Assembly (NCBI RefSeq): GCF_039541795.1
Contig: NZ_BAABGX010000002.1
Location: 992,001-1,056,000 of the forward strand
Length of the DNA: 64,000 nt
Direction: 5' to 3'
From: Nibribacter koreensis
GTDB lineage: Bacteria > Bacteroidota > Bacteroidia > Cytophagales > Hymenobacteraceae
Within the stretch, counting starts at the first letter, position 1. Each line of letters starts with the position of its first letter. The notes under the pieces were generated by a model, which saw only the letters and a program-made list of their open reading frames with translations, searched no databases and was not told the DNA's origin. A program made the position numbers and the translations under genes. Below, in pieces: positions 7,344 through 15,380 of this stretch.

Positions 7344-10207
7344 TTGAAGTAGACCGTGAACGTAGTGCCTTGGCCTTCTTCGCTGTCTACTTCAATACGG
7401 CCTTCATGGTTCTCAATGATGCGTTTGACAATATAAAGGCCAATGCCCGTGCCTTCTACGTGGGAGTGCAACCGTCGGAACATACTGAATAGTTTGCCCT
7501 GCTGGTCTTTTCTGATGCCTAGGCCGTTGTCCTGCACGGTGAGTATAATGTAGCCGTCTTCGCGGTGGGTTTTTAGGTTGATGACGGCGGGGTGCTGCGG
7601 GTCTCGGTACTTGACGGCGTTGCTCACCAGGTTGTACAGGATACTGCGCAGGTTCTTGCGGGCATACCTAAGGGACTGGACCTCAAAAGACGCGTTGATT
7701 CTGGCTTTGGCCTCATGGATCAAGGGGGCAATGTCTTCTTCTACCCCGGCCAGTACCTCAGCAAACAGTAGTTCTTCTACCGGCTGCTGTTCTGAGTTCT
7801 TCTGCACCTTGGTAATCTCTGTAAGGTCCATGATGGTGCCTTTGAGTTTGCCAATGGAGGCGGCCACCATTTTTAACAGCACCTGGTCATCTTCATGCTC
7901 GTCTTTGGTGGCGGCGTTGTCAATGAGGGCGGTGGTGAGGGCCTCCAGGTTAGAGAGCGGTGAGCGCAAATCATGCGAGGCCGTGTACACAAAGTTGTCC
8001 AGGTCATTGTTGATGCGCAGGAGCTCGTCGTTCTTCTTGACCAGTTGGTCATTGATCAAGGCCAGTTGCTCGCGGCTTTTCACCTGCTCGGTTACTTCTA
8101 CGGCAAAGGTGAGCACAGACTCTACCTGGTCCTGGTCATCTTTGATGGGTTCATAGACAATGTTAAAGAAGCGCACCACATCTACTTCTTCCGGGGTTTG
8201 GGCGTCAAATTTTACCGGTACCTCCTGGGCAATGTAGGCTTCGCCAGACTGGCTCACAATGTACAGGATCTTCCGGAACGGCTCTCTTTGGGAGGGCGGC
8301 AGGGCGGCAAACGCGTTTTCGCCCACTTTGGCCTTGCCGTTGTATAGCTCGCTCAGATAGGAGTTGACTAAGGTGTAGGTCATGTCCTTTAACCGAACCA
8401 AGCCCACAATGGCCGGTACCTGCATGAAGATGCGCTGGAGCATTTCGGCGTTGCTCTTGAGGCGGTTCTCCATCTCAATGCGTTCTGTGATGTCTGACAC
8501 GGAGCCAATGTAGCCTAAAAACTCTCCCTCCTCCTCAAAACGCGGACTGCCCGTATTAATGACCCAGCGGTACTCGCCATCATGGCGGCGCAGGCGGTAC
8601 TCGCTCCTAAACTCCTGGTGGCTGTCAATGGCTTCTGCATATATCTTGAAGGCGCCCTCTGTATCTCCGGGGTGCAGGAACTGTTCCCAGCCGCGGCCTA
8701 GGTTTTCTGCCAGAGTAGAACCCGTGAACTCCAGCCACTGGCGGTTTACGTACGTGCACTGCTTGTTGGCGTCTGTGATCCAGACCATGACCGGGGTGTT
8801 GTCGGCCATGTTTCTAAAGCGGGCCTCACTTTCTACCAGAGCCTGCTTGGCTTTACGCTCTTCGGCTATGTTGCGCACCTCCAGAATATGGCCCACTACT
8901 TCGCCGCGTTGCTTCACAGACCGGATGGAGCAGGAAACAGGAATGGTCTTGCCGTCCTGACACAGGTAAGTATCTTCAAAGGTGACCGGCGTGAGCGAGG
9001 TGTACGGCGAGCTACCCATTGATTGATCTACCTTGGAGTGCACCACTTCTTGGAAAGGCTGTTTACGCAGGTCTTCCATGCCCAGTCCCAACAGCCGCTC
9101 AGCCGCCGGGTTCTGAAACGTGCAGTAGCCGTTGTTGTCCAGCAGGAAAAGTCCCGCGGTGGTGTTTTTGGTGATGAGTTCTGTCAATTGATTGGACTGC
9201 AGGTACCTCAGCAACGACCAGGTCACAAAGAAAATCAAGAGACTGATGATGCTGCCCGCCAAGAGAATAAGGTTGTGCTCATCTATGCCAGGGTCATTGG
9301 AGAAAGAGCGCGCCGGCCTGAAGGCAAGCGTCCAGGTGCGGCCGGCCAGCCTTACCTGCTCTACGCGGTGCAACTGCCTGCCGCTGGCGTCTAGTTTAAC
9401 GTTGGCGGTGTCATTGCTGTAAAGTAGGTTCTCTTCTTGTATGTGCTTGCCGTCATAAATCTTAAGGCTTACGTCAGTAAAATCAGTGCGCAGGGTGCCT
9501 TCAATCAAGTCCATGGCCCTGAACGGCGCATAAACAAACCCATGCAGGCGGGCGCGGCGGTCTTCCAGAACGGTGGGGTTGCTCCCGTTGTCATAGATGG
9601 GCAGGTACACCAGAAAGCCGGCCTGAACGCCCTTGGTAAACTCCTGCACCAGTTTCACCTTGCCCGTCATGGCAGGCTTCCCGAAGTCACGGGCGGCTTC
9701 CATGGCCTCGCGCCGGGTGGGGTCATGGAACATGTCATACCCAAAAGCGCGCAGGTTGCGCACATTCATGGGCTCTATGTACAAGATGGTGGAATATTCT
9801 ATGCGGGGGTCTGTGGGCAGTACCTTGAAATTAGGAAATCCTTCTGCCCTAACCCGTTGCTCCAGGCCCGGTACTTGTTCTGGGGTAAGCATGGTGGCAT
9901 AGCCAATGCCCTGCATGCCCGGGTAATTTGCCTCTACCTCCAGGGACTGTTGGTATCTTCTAAAGTCCTGGCGCGTTACGGTGTCTGAGGAGAGAAACAG
10001 GCCCTTGGCTCCTTTCAGAATCTGGACGTAATGGCCCATGCGGCGCTCCAAAGAGGTTTTTATCTGGGCAGTGCGCAGTTCAAAGAGCTTAGCGTCCCGC
10101 TCCTGGTCACTGGTTTTAGAGACATAGTACGCGTACAGCGTAATTCCCAGCACCAACGCGAAGGAGCCAATGGCCAGGTAATAGTCTTTTAACCGAGATA
10201 TGAGCAT
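7334..10207 (-). CDS. CHASE and multi-PAS sensor histidine kinase
   Basis: The 957-aa membrane kinase begins at the ATG reading MLISRLKDYYLAIG. A first transmembrane helix lies at about residues 8-28, then a periplasmic CHASE domain at about 55-245 (YPGMQGIGYATM, FGYDMFHDPTRREAM), then a second helix at about 310-332. Three PAS/PAC units follow at about 345-465, 475-600 and 605-725, then a phosphoacceptor His in TASHDLRSPLSNLEAL and an ATPase domain with NLVSNAVKYRDP, DNGLGI and GTGIGLYIVKRI. There is no receiver domain and no neighbouring regulator. The CHASE domain suggests sensing of a small extracellular ligand. Its C-terminal kinase core closely resembles that of the triple-PAS kinase at 33339-35279. 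Confidence 0.92.
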   Translation of the reverse strand: MLISRLKDYYLAIGSFALVLGITLYAYYVSKTSDQERDAKLFELRTAQIKTSLERRMGHYVQILKGAKGLFLSSDTVTRQDFRRYQQSLEVEANYPGMQGIGYATMLTPEQVPGLEQRVRAEGFPNFKVLPTDPRIEYSTILYIEPMNVRNLRAFGYDMFHDPTRREAMEAARDFGKPAMTGKVKLVQEFTKGVQAGFLVYLPIYDNGSNPTVLEDRRARLHGFVYAPFRAMDLIEGTLRTDFTDVSLKIYDGKHIQEENLLYSNDTANVKLDASGRQLHRVEQVRLAGRTWTLAFRPARSFSNDPGIDEHNLILLAGSIISLLIFFVTWSLLRYLQSNQLTELITKNTTAGLFLLDNNGYCTFQNPAAERLLGLGMEDLRKQPFQEVVHSKVDQSMGSSPYTSLTPVTFEDTYLCQDGKTIPVSCSIRSVKQRGEVVGHILEVRNIAEERKAKQALVESEARFRNMADNTPVMVWITDANKQCTYVNRQWLEFTGSTLAENLGRGWEQFLHPGDTEGAFKIYAEAIDSHQEFRSEYRLRRHDGEYRWVINTGSPRFEEEGEFLGYIGSVSDITERIEMENRLKSNAEMLQRIFMQVPAIVGLVRLKDMTYTLVNSYLSELYNGKAKVGENAFAALPPSQREPFRKILYIVSQSGEAYIAQEVPVKFDAQTPEEVDVVRFFNIVYEPIKDDQDQVESVLTFAVEVTEQVKSREQLALINDQLVKKNDELLRINNDLDNFVYTASHDLRSPLSNLEALTTALIDNAATKDEHEDDQVLLKMVAASIGKLKGTIMDLTEITKVQKNSEQQPVEELLFAEVLAGVEEDIAPLIHEAKARINASFEVQSLRYARKNLRSILYNLVSNAVKYRDPQHPAVINLKTHREDGYIILTVQDNGLGIRKDQQGKLFSMFRRLHSHVEGTGIGLYIVKRIIENHEGRIEVDSEEGQGTTFTVYFKES

Positions 10208-10237
10208 GTAAGGGGTTGTGTTCTTGGGGCGTACCGG

Positions 10238-10245
10238 CAAAGGTA
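10238..10245 (-). promoter_or_regulatory. Candidate -7 element for the CHASE kinase
   Basis: On the minus strand this reads TACCTTTG, a full match to TANNTTTG, 30 nt upstream of the chosen ATG. The -33 element is not clear; a GTTT lies about 19 nt upstream at the edge of the adjacent palindrome. Confidence 0.4.
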
Positions 10246-10266
10246 CACAAAGCAGGTGCACCTAAA

Positions 10267-10304
10267 CGTTTTTAGCCTTATTTCCAGAAATTAGCCTAAA
10301 AACG
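10267..10304. repeat. 38-bp intergenic palindrome, copy 6
   Basis: CGTTTTTAGCCTTATTTCC and GAAATTAGCCTAAAAACG form a dyad in the 108-bp gap between kmo and the CHASE kinase. Confidence 0.8.
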
Positions 10305-10315
10305 GCCATTGCTGG

Positions 10316-11665
10316 TTACGCCAACTGTTCCTGCAAATAGGCTTGCACTTCTGGTTTGTCATAATCTGCCTCTGAACCAATGTGCGTCATGAGGTGGCGC
10401 ATGATCTCCTCCTGCCGCCGCCCGTTGGCCAGAGCCTCTGCGTACGGTAAATCTGGAGAAAAGGTGACCATTGAGTACAAAGGCAGCCAGGCGTCTGGGT
10501 ATTGCGCCGTAATTTTGGACTCAATCTTTTTCTGCAACAGGAACCGGGGGTCGGCCACCTTGTCGCGCATCTCAATGAAGTTATACACGGCCAGGTCTGC
10601 AATGGCATCTGTGTTGGGCTTGCGCACCTCTTGAAAGGTCTTGAAGATGGTCTCCCAGTCGGTGCCGTGTTCTTCTAAGAGACCGCGCAGAATGGTGCAG
10701 TCCTCAAAGCCGGCGTTCATGCCCTGGCCGTAGAACGGTACGATGGCGTGCGCGGCATCACCCAAGAGCACCACTTTGCCGGCGTGGCTCCACGGGAAGC
10801 ACTTGACCGTCACCAGAGAGCCCACCGGGTTCTCAAAGAATTCCTGCGTTAACTCGGGCATGAGCGCCGCGGCGTCTGGGAACACCTTCTGGAAAAAGCT
10901 CTGCACCTGCTCCTCTGTCTGTAGGTTTTTAAAGGACACCTCGCCGTCATAAGGAAAGAACATGGTGCAGGTAAAAGAACCGTCCATGTTGGGCAGGGCA
11001 ATCATCATGTACTGCCCGCGCGGCCAGATGTGCAGGGCGTTTTTCTCTAGTTGCCAGCCTCCATCAGCCGCGGGCGGAATGGTGAGTTCTTTGTAGCCGT
11101 AGTCCAGATAGCTCTGCTCATAGTTGAACCGCTCTGTCTTTTGCATGGACAGCCGCACCATGGAGAAGGCACCGTCTGCGGCAAAGAGCACATCTGGTTG
11201 GATGGTATGTTCCTGGCCACTGGCGGTATTCAAGAGCGTGACCTCATTGGTGCTCAGCTCTACCTCCAGCACCTGTTCCTGAAAATGCAAGGTCACGTTG
11301 GGCTGGGCCTCGGCTAGGTCCAGCAAGGCCTTGTTCAACCCTCCCCGGCTTACGGAGTAGATGGCCTGCCCCGCCTGCCCGTACGCCTGAAACGAAAGGT
11401 TGCCCTGCACGTCATGCATCACGCGGCGGTACATGGGTATGGCCACTTTCTTGATGTCCTCAGCAATGCCAATGGTTTCCAGCGCGCGCCAGCCCCGGTC
11501 GCTCAGGGCCAGGTTGATGGAGCGGCCACCTGCCAGTTCAGCGCTGCGCAGGTCTGGACGGCGCTCATACACCTCTACCTTGTAGCCTTGCTTGGCCAGG
11601 TACAAAGACAGCAGACAGCCAACCAGGCCGCCGCCCATGACACTTAACTGAGGATCTTTCTCCAT
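10316..11665 (-). CDS. kmo: Kynurenine 3-monooxygenase
   Basis: The 449-aa FAD enzyme hydroxylates L-kynurenine to 3-hydroxykynurenine with NADPH and O2, an early step in tryptophan breakdown. The N-terminus has the dinucleotide-binding motif VMGGGLVGCLLSLYLAKQG and the acidic strand end VEVYERRPD. RSINLALSDRGWRALE follows, and the second FAD motif VVLLGDAAHAIVPFYGQGMN lies at about residues 305-325. The C-terminal tail YLQEQLA is cytoplasmic-like. The start is placed at the ATG giving MEKDPQLSVMGGG, which agrees with family length; upstream codons run through the divergent promoter region. Kynureninase and later pathway enzymes are encoded further downstream in the window. Confidence 0.93.
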   Translation of the reverse strand: MEKDPQLSVMGGGLVGCLLSLYLAKQGYKVEVYERRPDLRSAELAGGRSINLALSDRGWRALETIGIAEDIKKVAIPMYRRVMHDVQGNLSFQAYGQAGQAIYSVSRGGLNKALLDLAEAQPNVTLHFQEQVLEVELSTNEVTLLNTASGQEHTIQPDVLFAADGAFSMVRLSMQKTERFNYEQSYLDYGYKELTIPPAADGGWQLEKNALHIWPRGQYMMIALPNMDGSFTCTMFFPYDGEVSFKNLQTEEQVQSFFQKVFPDAAALMPELTQEFFENPVGSLVTVKCFPWSHAGKVVLLGDAAHAIVPFYGQGMNAGFEDCTILRGLLEEHGTDWETIFKTFQEVRKPNTDAIADLAVYNFIEMRDKVADPRFLLQKKIESKITAQYPDAWLPLYSMVTFSPDLPYAEALANGRRQEEIMRHLMTHIGSEADYDKPEVQAYLQEQLA

Positions 11666-11765
11666 AAACTTGGGTATGGGTGAATTTTTTAAGCGCGAAG
11701 CGCCAAATACTAGGGCTCTACGGCTAGAAAGGTTAAACTTGGTTAAATTTTGTGAAATATTCATC

Positions 11766-12272
11766 ATGCCCAGTGCTTCTGCCCCATATGTTCTGCACCT
11801 GTCCAGCCCCTTGGGCACCCTGCGCCTGACTGCCAATGACACCCATCTATTTTCTGCCTCTTTTCCAGAAAATGAGCCAAAAACGGATTCTGCTATCATT
11901 CCTCCCATTTTAAGAGAAGCCGAAGCCCAACTAACCGCCTACTTTGCCGGCGAACGTCAATCGTTTGACCTGCCCTTACAACCCCAGGGAACCGCTTTTC
12001 AGCAGCAGGTCTGGCAGGCCTTGCAAGAGATTGCACCGGGCAAAACAGAGACGTATCTAGGCTTGGCCAAACGCTTTGACAACCCCGGCGCGGTACGGGC
12101 GGTGGGCGTGGCCAACGGCGCCAACCCCTGGCTGGTGCTAGTGCCCTGCCACCGCGTAATTGGTGCAAAAGGTGAACTGGTAGGCTACGCCGGCGATCTC
12201 TGGCGGAAGAAGTGGCTACTGGAGCATGAAGCCAAGATGAGCGGCGTGTACCAGACTTTTTTAGAATTTTGA
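11766..12272 (+). CDS. ogt: Methylated-DNA--protein-cysteine methyltransferase
   Basis: The 168-aa suicide enzyme repairs O6-alkylguanine by transferring the alkyl group to its own cysteine. The active-site motif VPCHRVIGAKGEL lies at about residue 127, preceded by the helix-turn-helix GTAFQQQVWQAL and the Arg-finger region NPGAVRAVGVANGANP. A copy of the dispersed 38-bp palindrome lies in frame at codons 28-40 and encodes roughly LFSASFPENEPKT, in the variable N-terminal part ahead of the DNA-binding domain. The ATG at 11766 is chosen for family length. The gene is divergent from kmo across a 100-bp shared region. Confidence 0.9.
   Translation: MPSASAPYVLHLSSPLGTLRLTANDTHLFSASFPENEPKTDSAIIPPILREAEAQLTAYFAGERQSFDLPLQPQGTAFQQQVWQALQEIAPGKTETYLGLAKRFDNPGAVRAVGVANGANPWLVLVPCHRVIGAKGELVGYAGDLWRKKWLLEHEAKMSGVYQTFLEF
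11847..11885. repeat. 38-bp palindrome, copy 7, inside ogt coding sequence
   Basis: CTATTTTCTGCCTCTTTTCC and AGAAAATGAGCCAAAAACG keep the family pattern but are translated within ogt without a frame break. The left outer arm is degraded. Confidence 0.7.
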
Positions 12273-12565
12273 GTGAGGGATTGAATGAGTGAGAGAATGG
12301 ATTGAATTGAAGATGTGAAAATTTGGAGATGTGAAGATGGGCCTTAATGGTTACCCTATACACATAGTTCTGTTTTTGACTTGTTTTCAAGAAAATAACC
12401 TAAAATCCAACGGAGTTACTGCGCGTTTATAGCACTGACTTTGCTTTTCTGGAAAGTACTTTCGGCTAGACAGGAAAGTAAATCCTGCCGTACAACTAAA
12501 CCCCATTGAGCTCCCGTTCTTGATTATCCCCATCTTCAAATTTCCACATCTTCAAATTTTCAAAT
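12273..12565. other. Intergenic low-complexity region
   Basis: Convergent gap of 293 bp without a gene. It contains runs such as GAGTGAGGGATTGAATGAGTG and GATGTGAAAATTTGGAGATG near 12275-12335, and an opposite-strand partner CCCATCTTCAAATTTCCACA near 12530-12555, so the two ends could pair loosely. A degraded palindrome copy lies in the middle. Confidence 0.55.
12371..12412. repeat. 38-bp intergenic palindrome, copy 8 (degraded)
   Basis: TGTTTTTGACTTGTTTTC, AAGAAAATAACCTAAAA, then TCCAACG: the outer right arm carries extra bases. Confidence 0.55.
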
Positions 12566-13180
12566 TTACCTAATCACCCTAAACGTGAGGTTGATCCTGG
12601 GCTCTAGAGGCTTGGCAGATTTGGGGACCTGGTGCTGCCAATGGTGCTGGGTCTGGCCGGCCATTAAAAGGAGACTGCCAGATGGTAAAATCAGTTTCTG
12701 TTTGACGTCTGGCTGAATACGGTGCCTGAAATGGAAGCTTCGTTCCTGACCTAAGCTGATGGAGGCAATGATGGGGCTGGGACCTAGCTCTGGTTCATCA
12801 TCTGCGTGCCAGCCCATGCTGTCTTGGCCCGTTCTGTAGAGGTTGAGCAAGACGCTGTTGAAAGAGATCCCGGTGGTGGACAGCAGTTTTTCGCGCAGTT
12901 GGGTTAGGACCGGAATCCAGGGCAGGGGCTGCCAAGTAAGTCCTGAGTAGGTGTATGATTTGCCTGCATCACCGTACCAGGCGGTGAGCCTTGGTTGAGG
13001 AATAGTCTTACCAAACAGCTTAATCTCTTCCTGCCGCCAGGCTATTTCTTGTTGTAGCCTTTGCCAGAGACTTGCCTGTTCTGCCTCTGGGATAAACCGG
13101 AGCAACAAGTATACGTCTGCGTCTGGCAGGGACAGGCGTTGTGGGGCATAGGTGATCGTAAAAGTAGGCAGAAGGGGCAT
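12566..13180 (-). CDS. AlkB-like 2-oxoglutarate/Fe(II) dioxygenase
   Basis: The 204-aa protein belongs to the AlkB family of dioxygenases that remove alkyl groups from nucleic-acid bases. The iron-binding His and Asp are visible in DSMGWHADDEPELGP, and the distal His and 2-oxoglutarate-binding Arg in GQTQHHWQHQVPKS and EPRINLTFRVIR. PRLTAWYGDAGKSYTYSG and SVLLNLYRTGQDS are typical of the ALKBH2/3-like group. The start at MPLLPTFTITYAP gives the family length. It lies 8 bp downstream of the antiporter gene on the same strand, so the two are probably co-transcribed. ogt, another alkylation repair gene, is the convergent neighbour. Confidence 0.9.
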   Translation of the reverse strand: MPLLPTFTITYAPQRLSLPDADVYLLLRFIPEAEQASLWQRLQQEIAWRQEEIKLFGKTIPQPRLTAWYGDAGKSYTYSGLTWQPLPWIPVLTQLREKLLSTTGISFNSVLLNLYRTGQDSMGWHADDEPELGPSPIIASISLGQERSFHFRHRIQPDVKQKLILPSGSLLLMAGQTQHHWQHQVPKSAKPLEPRINLTFRVIR

Positions 13181-13188
13181 ACAACGCG

Positions 13189-14442
13189 TTACTCTACTTG
13201 TACATCTTTGGGACTTCTCACTCGGTCTAGATAACTCATGACTGGGGTGGCCAAAATGCCGTGGGTGATGATGGAGAGTAAGATGGTAAACCCGGCTATG
13301 GCCCAAATCTCGTCTGGGTTCATGAATTTGGCATGGGCAAACGCGAAGGAAAGGTAAAAAATTGAGCCAATTCCCCGTATCCCGAAGAAACTGATGGCCC
13401 ACCTTTCTCTCATTTGCAGGCCACTCCCCTTTAAGCCCAGCATGCCCGCCACCGGTCTAATCAAAAAGACAAAGGCCAGCCCTACCAAGGCGCCTTGCCA
13501 CGTAAGGGCGTCCAACAAGCCCTGGCCCAGGCTTCCGCCAAAGAGAATCAAGACCACCACTACCAGCATGCGCTCAATCTGGTCTGTAAAGTCGTGCATT
13601 TCGCGGTGGTATTTTGTGTGCTTCTCTGAGTGCTTGATGGTGAGGCCGGTAATGAACACGGCAATAAAGCCATAGCCGTGCACAAACTCGGTAAGGCCGT
13701 AGACCAGTAAGGTGGTGGAAATGGCCACAAAGCCATCGTGCGTCTCGGGTAGCCTCCCTTTTCTGGGCAATTTAAAAATAAGGTAGGCCACGGCTTTCCC
13801 TAGCAGAAACCCCAGCGCCACGCCTACCACCACCCGGTAGAGCACATCATACCCAAACCAATGCAGGAGCCAGTTTTCTTGCCCGCCGCCCTGCGCCACA
13901 ACTGCCAAGGCAATGGCCAGCCACGTAAACGGAAACGCCATGCCATCGTTCAGACCGGCTTCTGCCGTAAGGGAGAAGCGGGTGTGGTCTTCTACTTCTT
14001 CACTGGGCGGCCCCACCTGCACGTCGGCGGCCAGGACTGGATCTGTAGGGGCCAGCGCGGCGGCCAACAGCACCGCCGAGGCCAGTGGCATCTTCAGGAA
14101 AAACCACGCCATGGCCACCAGTCCCGCAATACAAAAGACCATGGTCCAGCTTACCAGCCGCAAGGGCACGCTCCAGTTCTGCCAGGTGGGCCGTCTGTTG
14201 ATTTTAAGGCCGGTGCCCATCAATGTAATGATGACGCAGAGCTCTGAGAGGCGCAGCACCATGTCATTCTCTCGTAGCGGTTCTGGGTCTGGCAAGCCTA
14301 AAGGCAGTTGATAGATGATGAGCCCTACCACAATGAATAGGATGGAATAGGACAGCGGCACCTTTTCAAACAGCGTGGGCAACCAGGCCATGGCCAACGC
14401 CGCCGCGCCAATGACTACAAACGTGAAAAGGTACAAATCCAT
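13189..14442 (-). CDS. CPA1-type sodium/proton antiporter
   Basis: The 417-aa integral membrane protein has about 12 hydrophobic segments. Segment 5 carries ALAPTDPVLAADVQVGP and segment 6 EAGLNDGMAFPFTWLA, the ion-binding Asp motifs of NhaP/NhaK-type Na+(K+)/H+ antiporters. There is no long cytoplasmic tail and no RCK domain, unlike the larger antiporter at 15381. It exchanges cytoplasmic cations for protons. The AlkB-like gene follows 8 bp downstream. Confidence 0.88.
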   Translation of the reverse strand: MDLYLFTFVVIGAAALAMAWLPTLFEKVPLSYSILFIVVGLIIYQLPLGLPDPEPLRENDMVLRLSELCVIITLMGTGLKINRRPTWQNWSVPLRLVSWTMVFCIAGLVAMAWFFLKMPLASAVLLAAALAPTDPVLAADVQVGPPSEEVEDHTRFSLTAEAGLNDGMAFPFTWLAIALAVVAQGGGQENWLLHWFGYDVLYRVVVGVALGFLLGKAVAYLIFKLPRKGRLPETHDGFVAISTTLLVYGLTEFVHGYGFIAVFITGLTIKHSEKHTKYHREMHDFTDQIERMLVVVVLILFGGSLGQGLLDALTWQGALVGLAFVFLIRPVAGMLGLKGSGLQMRERWAISFFGIRGIGSIFYLSFAFAHAKFMNPDEIWAIAGFTILLSIITHGILATPVMSYLDRVRSPKDVQVE

Positions 14443-14509
14443 GGGAGTTCTTTCTTGTGCCGAAAGACTTATACGGAAGCATCGTATAAATACCCATGAA
14501 AAAGCACCT

Positions 14510-14547
14510 CGTTTTTGGCCTGTTTCTGAGAAAACAGGCCAAAAACG
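14510..14547. repeat. 38-bp intergenic palindrome, copy 9
   Basis: CGTTTTTGGCCTGTTT, centre CTGAG, then AAAACAGGCCAAAAACG: perfect arms extended by flanking CT and AG. It lies in the divergent gap upstream of the antiporter. Confidence 0.9.
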
Positions 14548-14635
14548 AGCCCGTCAAATGCTGCCACCACCGTTTCTGCGTAGCTCTATGGAGTAGGACA
14601 AACGCAGGAAGAACTGCTGTTGAACAACGGGCAGG

Positions 14636-14667
14636 TTTGCGTTTGGGGCTGTAAAATGGTAATTTTG
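14636..14667 (+). promoter_or_regulatory. Bacteroidota-type promoter for the gene at 14677
   Basis: TTTG at 14636-14639, 20-nt spacer and TAATTTTG at 14660-14667, an exact match to the consensus with the same spacing as the promoter at 4604. The ATG lies only 9 nt beyond the -7 element, implying a very short leader. Confidence 0.5.
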
Positions 14668-14676
14668 CTTGAACCC

Positions 14677-15072
14677 ATGAGCAAATTGACAGGACTCTTA
14701 CGGCATTTGGTTAGGCTTACCTTGATGTGGGCCATGCTGCTGTGGGCGCTTACGCTGCCTGGGCAAGAGGTAGACTTTTACCAGTTCCTGATTTCCTGGT
14801 CTACGCCGGTTGCTGAGCAAGAAGCGGCTTCAGTCTCTGAGCAGCACACGGCCACGGTAAATACGCAGGAAGTGATGGCCTCTGCAGACGCAAGACCGGC
14901 CACGTTTGAAACCAGCTTTCTCCAAAAGCACACGGCTGGCCTTCCATCGTCCTTTCTTCATGTTGATTATGCGCCAGTGAAGACCATTCTTTTAGGCAAT
15001 GAAATTGTCTACGGCGTTTTTGTACTGGTAGCGCGGCGGCTGCCCACCTCTATTCAGCCCAACGCGCCCTAG
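14677..15072 (+). CDS. Hypothetical membrane-anchored protein
   Basis: The 131-aa product has no recognised family. Residues 8-24 (HLVRLTLMWAMLLWALTL) form one hydrophobic helix or uncleaved signal. A polar Ala/Glu-rich region (about 40-75) and a moderately hydrophobic segment near NEIVYGVFVLVARRL follow. The start is set at MSKLTGLLRH because a consensus promoter ends just upstream; an in-frame upstream start would overlap the promoter. It could be a small envelope protein. The codon pattern is similar to its neighbours, and I cannot assign a function. Confidence 0.5.
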   Translation: MSKLTGLLRHLVRLTLMWAMLLWALTLPGQEVDFYQFLISWSTPVAEQEAASVSEQHTATVNTQEVMASADARPATFETSFLQKHTAGLPSSFLHVDYAPVKTILLGNEIVYGVFVLVARRLPTSIQPNAP

Positions 15073-15380
15073 CGTTTATTGCGGCACCTTCTATTCTCTT
15101 TCTTGGTCCCAAAACACCTGGCAGGTTCTACCTTCTCTGCCTTTTGCCAGTGGGCTTGGGCTTTTGGCACTTTCTATCACGTAAAGGACTTTAGGCTGTC
15201 CCTGTCGTCTAGGCTAATCCTATGTGCGTAACAAGAAAGTGAAACAGATAGAAGTTGCGTATTCTCTTTGTGCCAGAGGTCTTATTTCTTAGCCTTTAGC
15301 CAGGCCTGACAGCCAGCCATTTTCTATCAAAACACAAGAACCATTTCTCTGAGTCTGCCTCAGAAAACTCCTATATCACC
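15073..15380. other. Intergenic region with no recognised feature
   Basis: About 308 bp upstream of the antiporter gene. I see an imperfect CTGGCAGG/CTTTTGCCAG pairing near 15117-15150 and a weak TCTCTTTG near 15264, but nothing strong enough to name. Confidence 0.4.
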
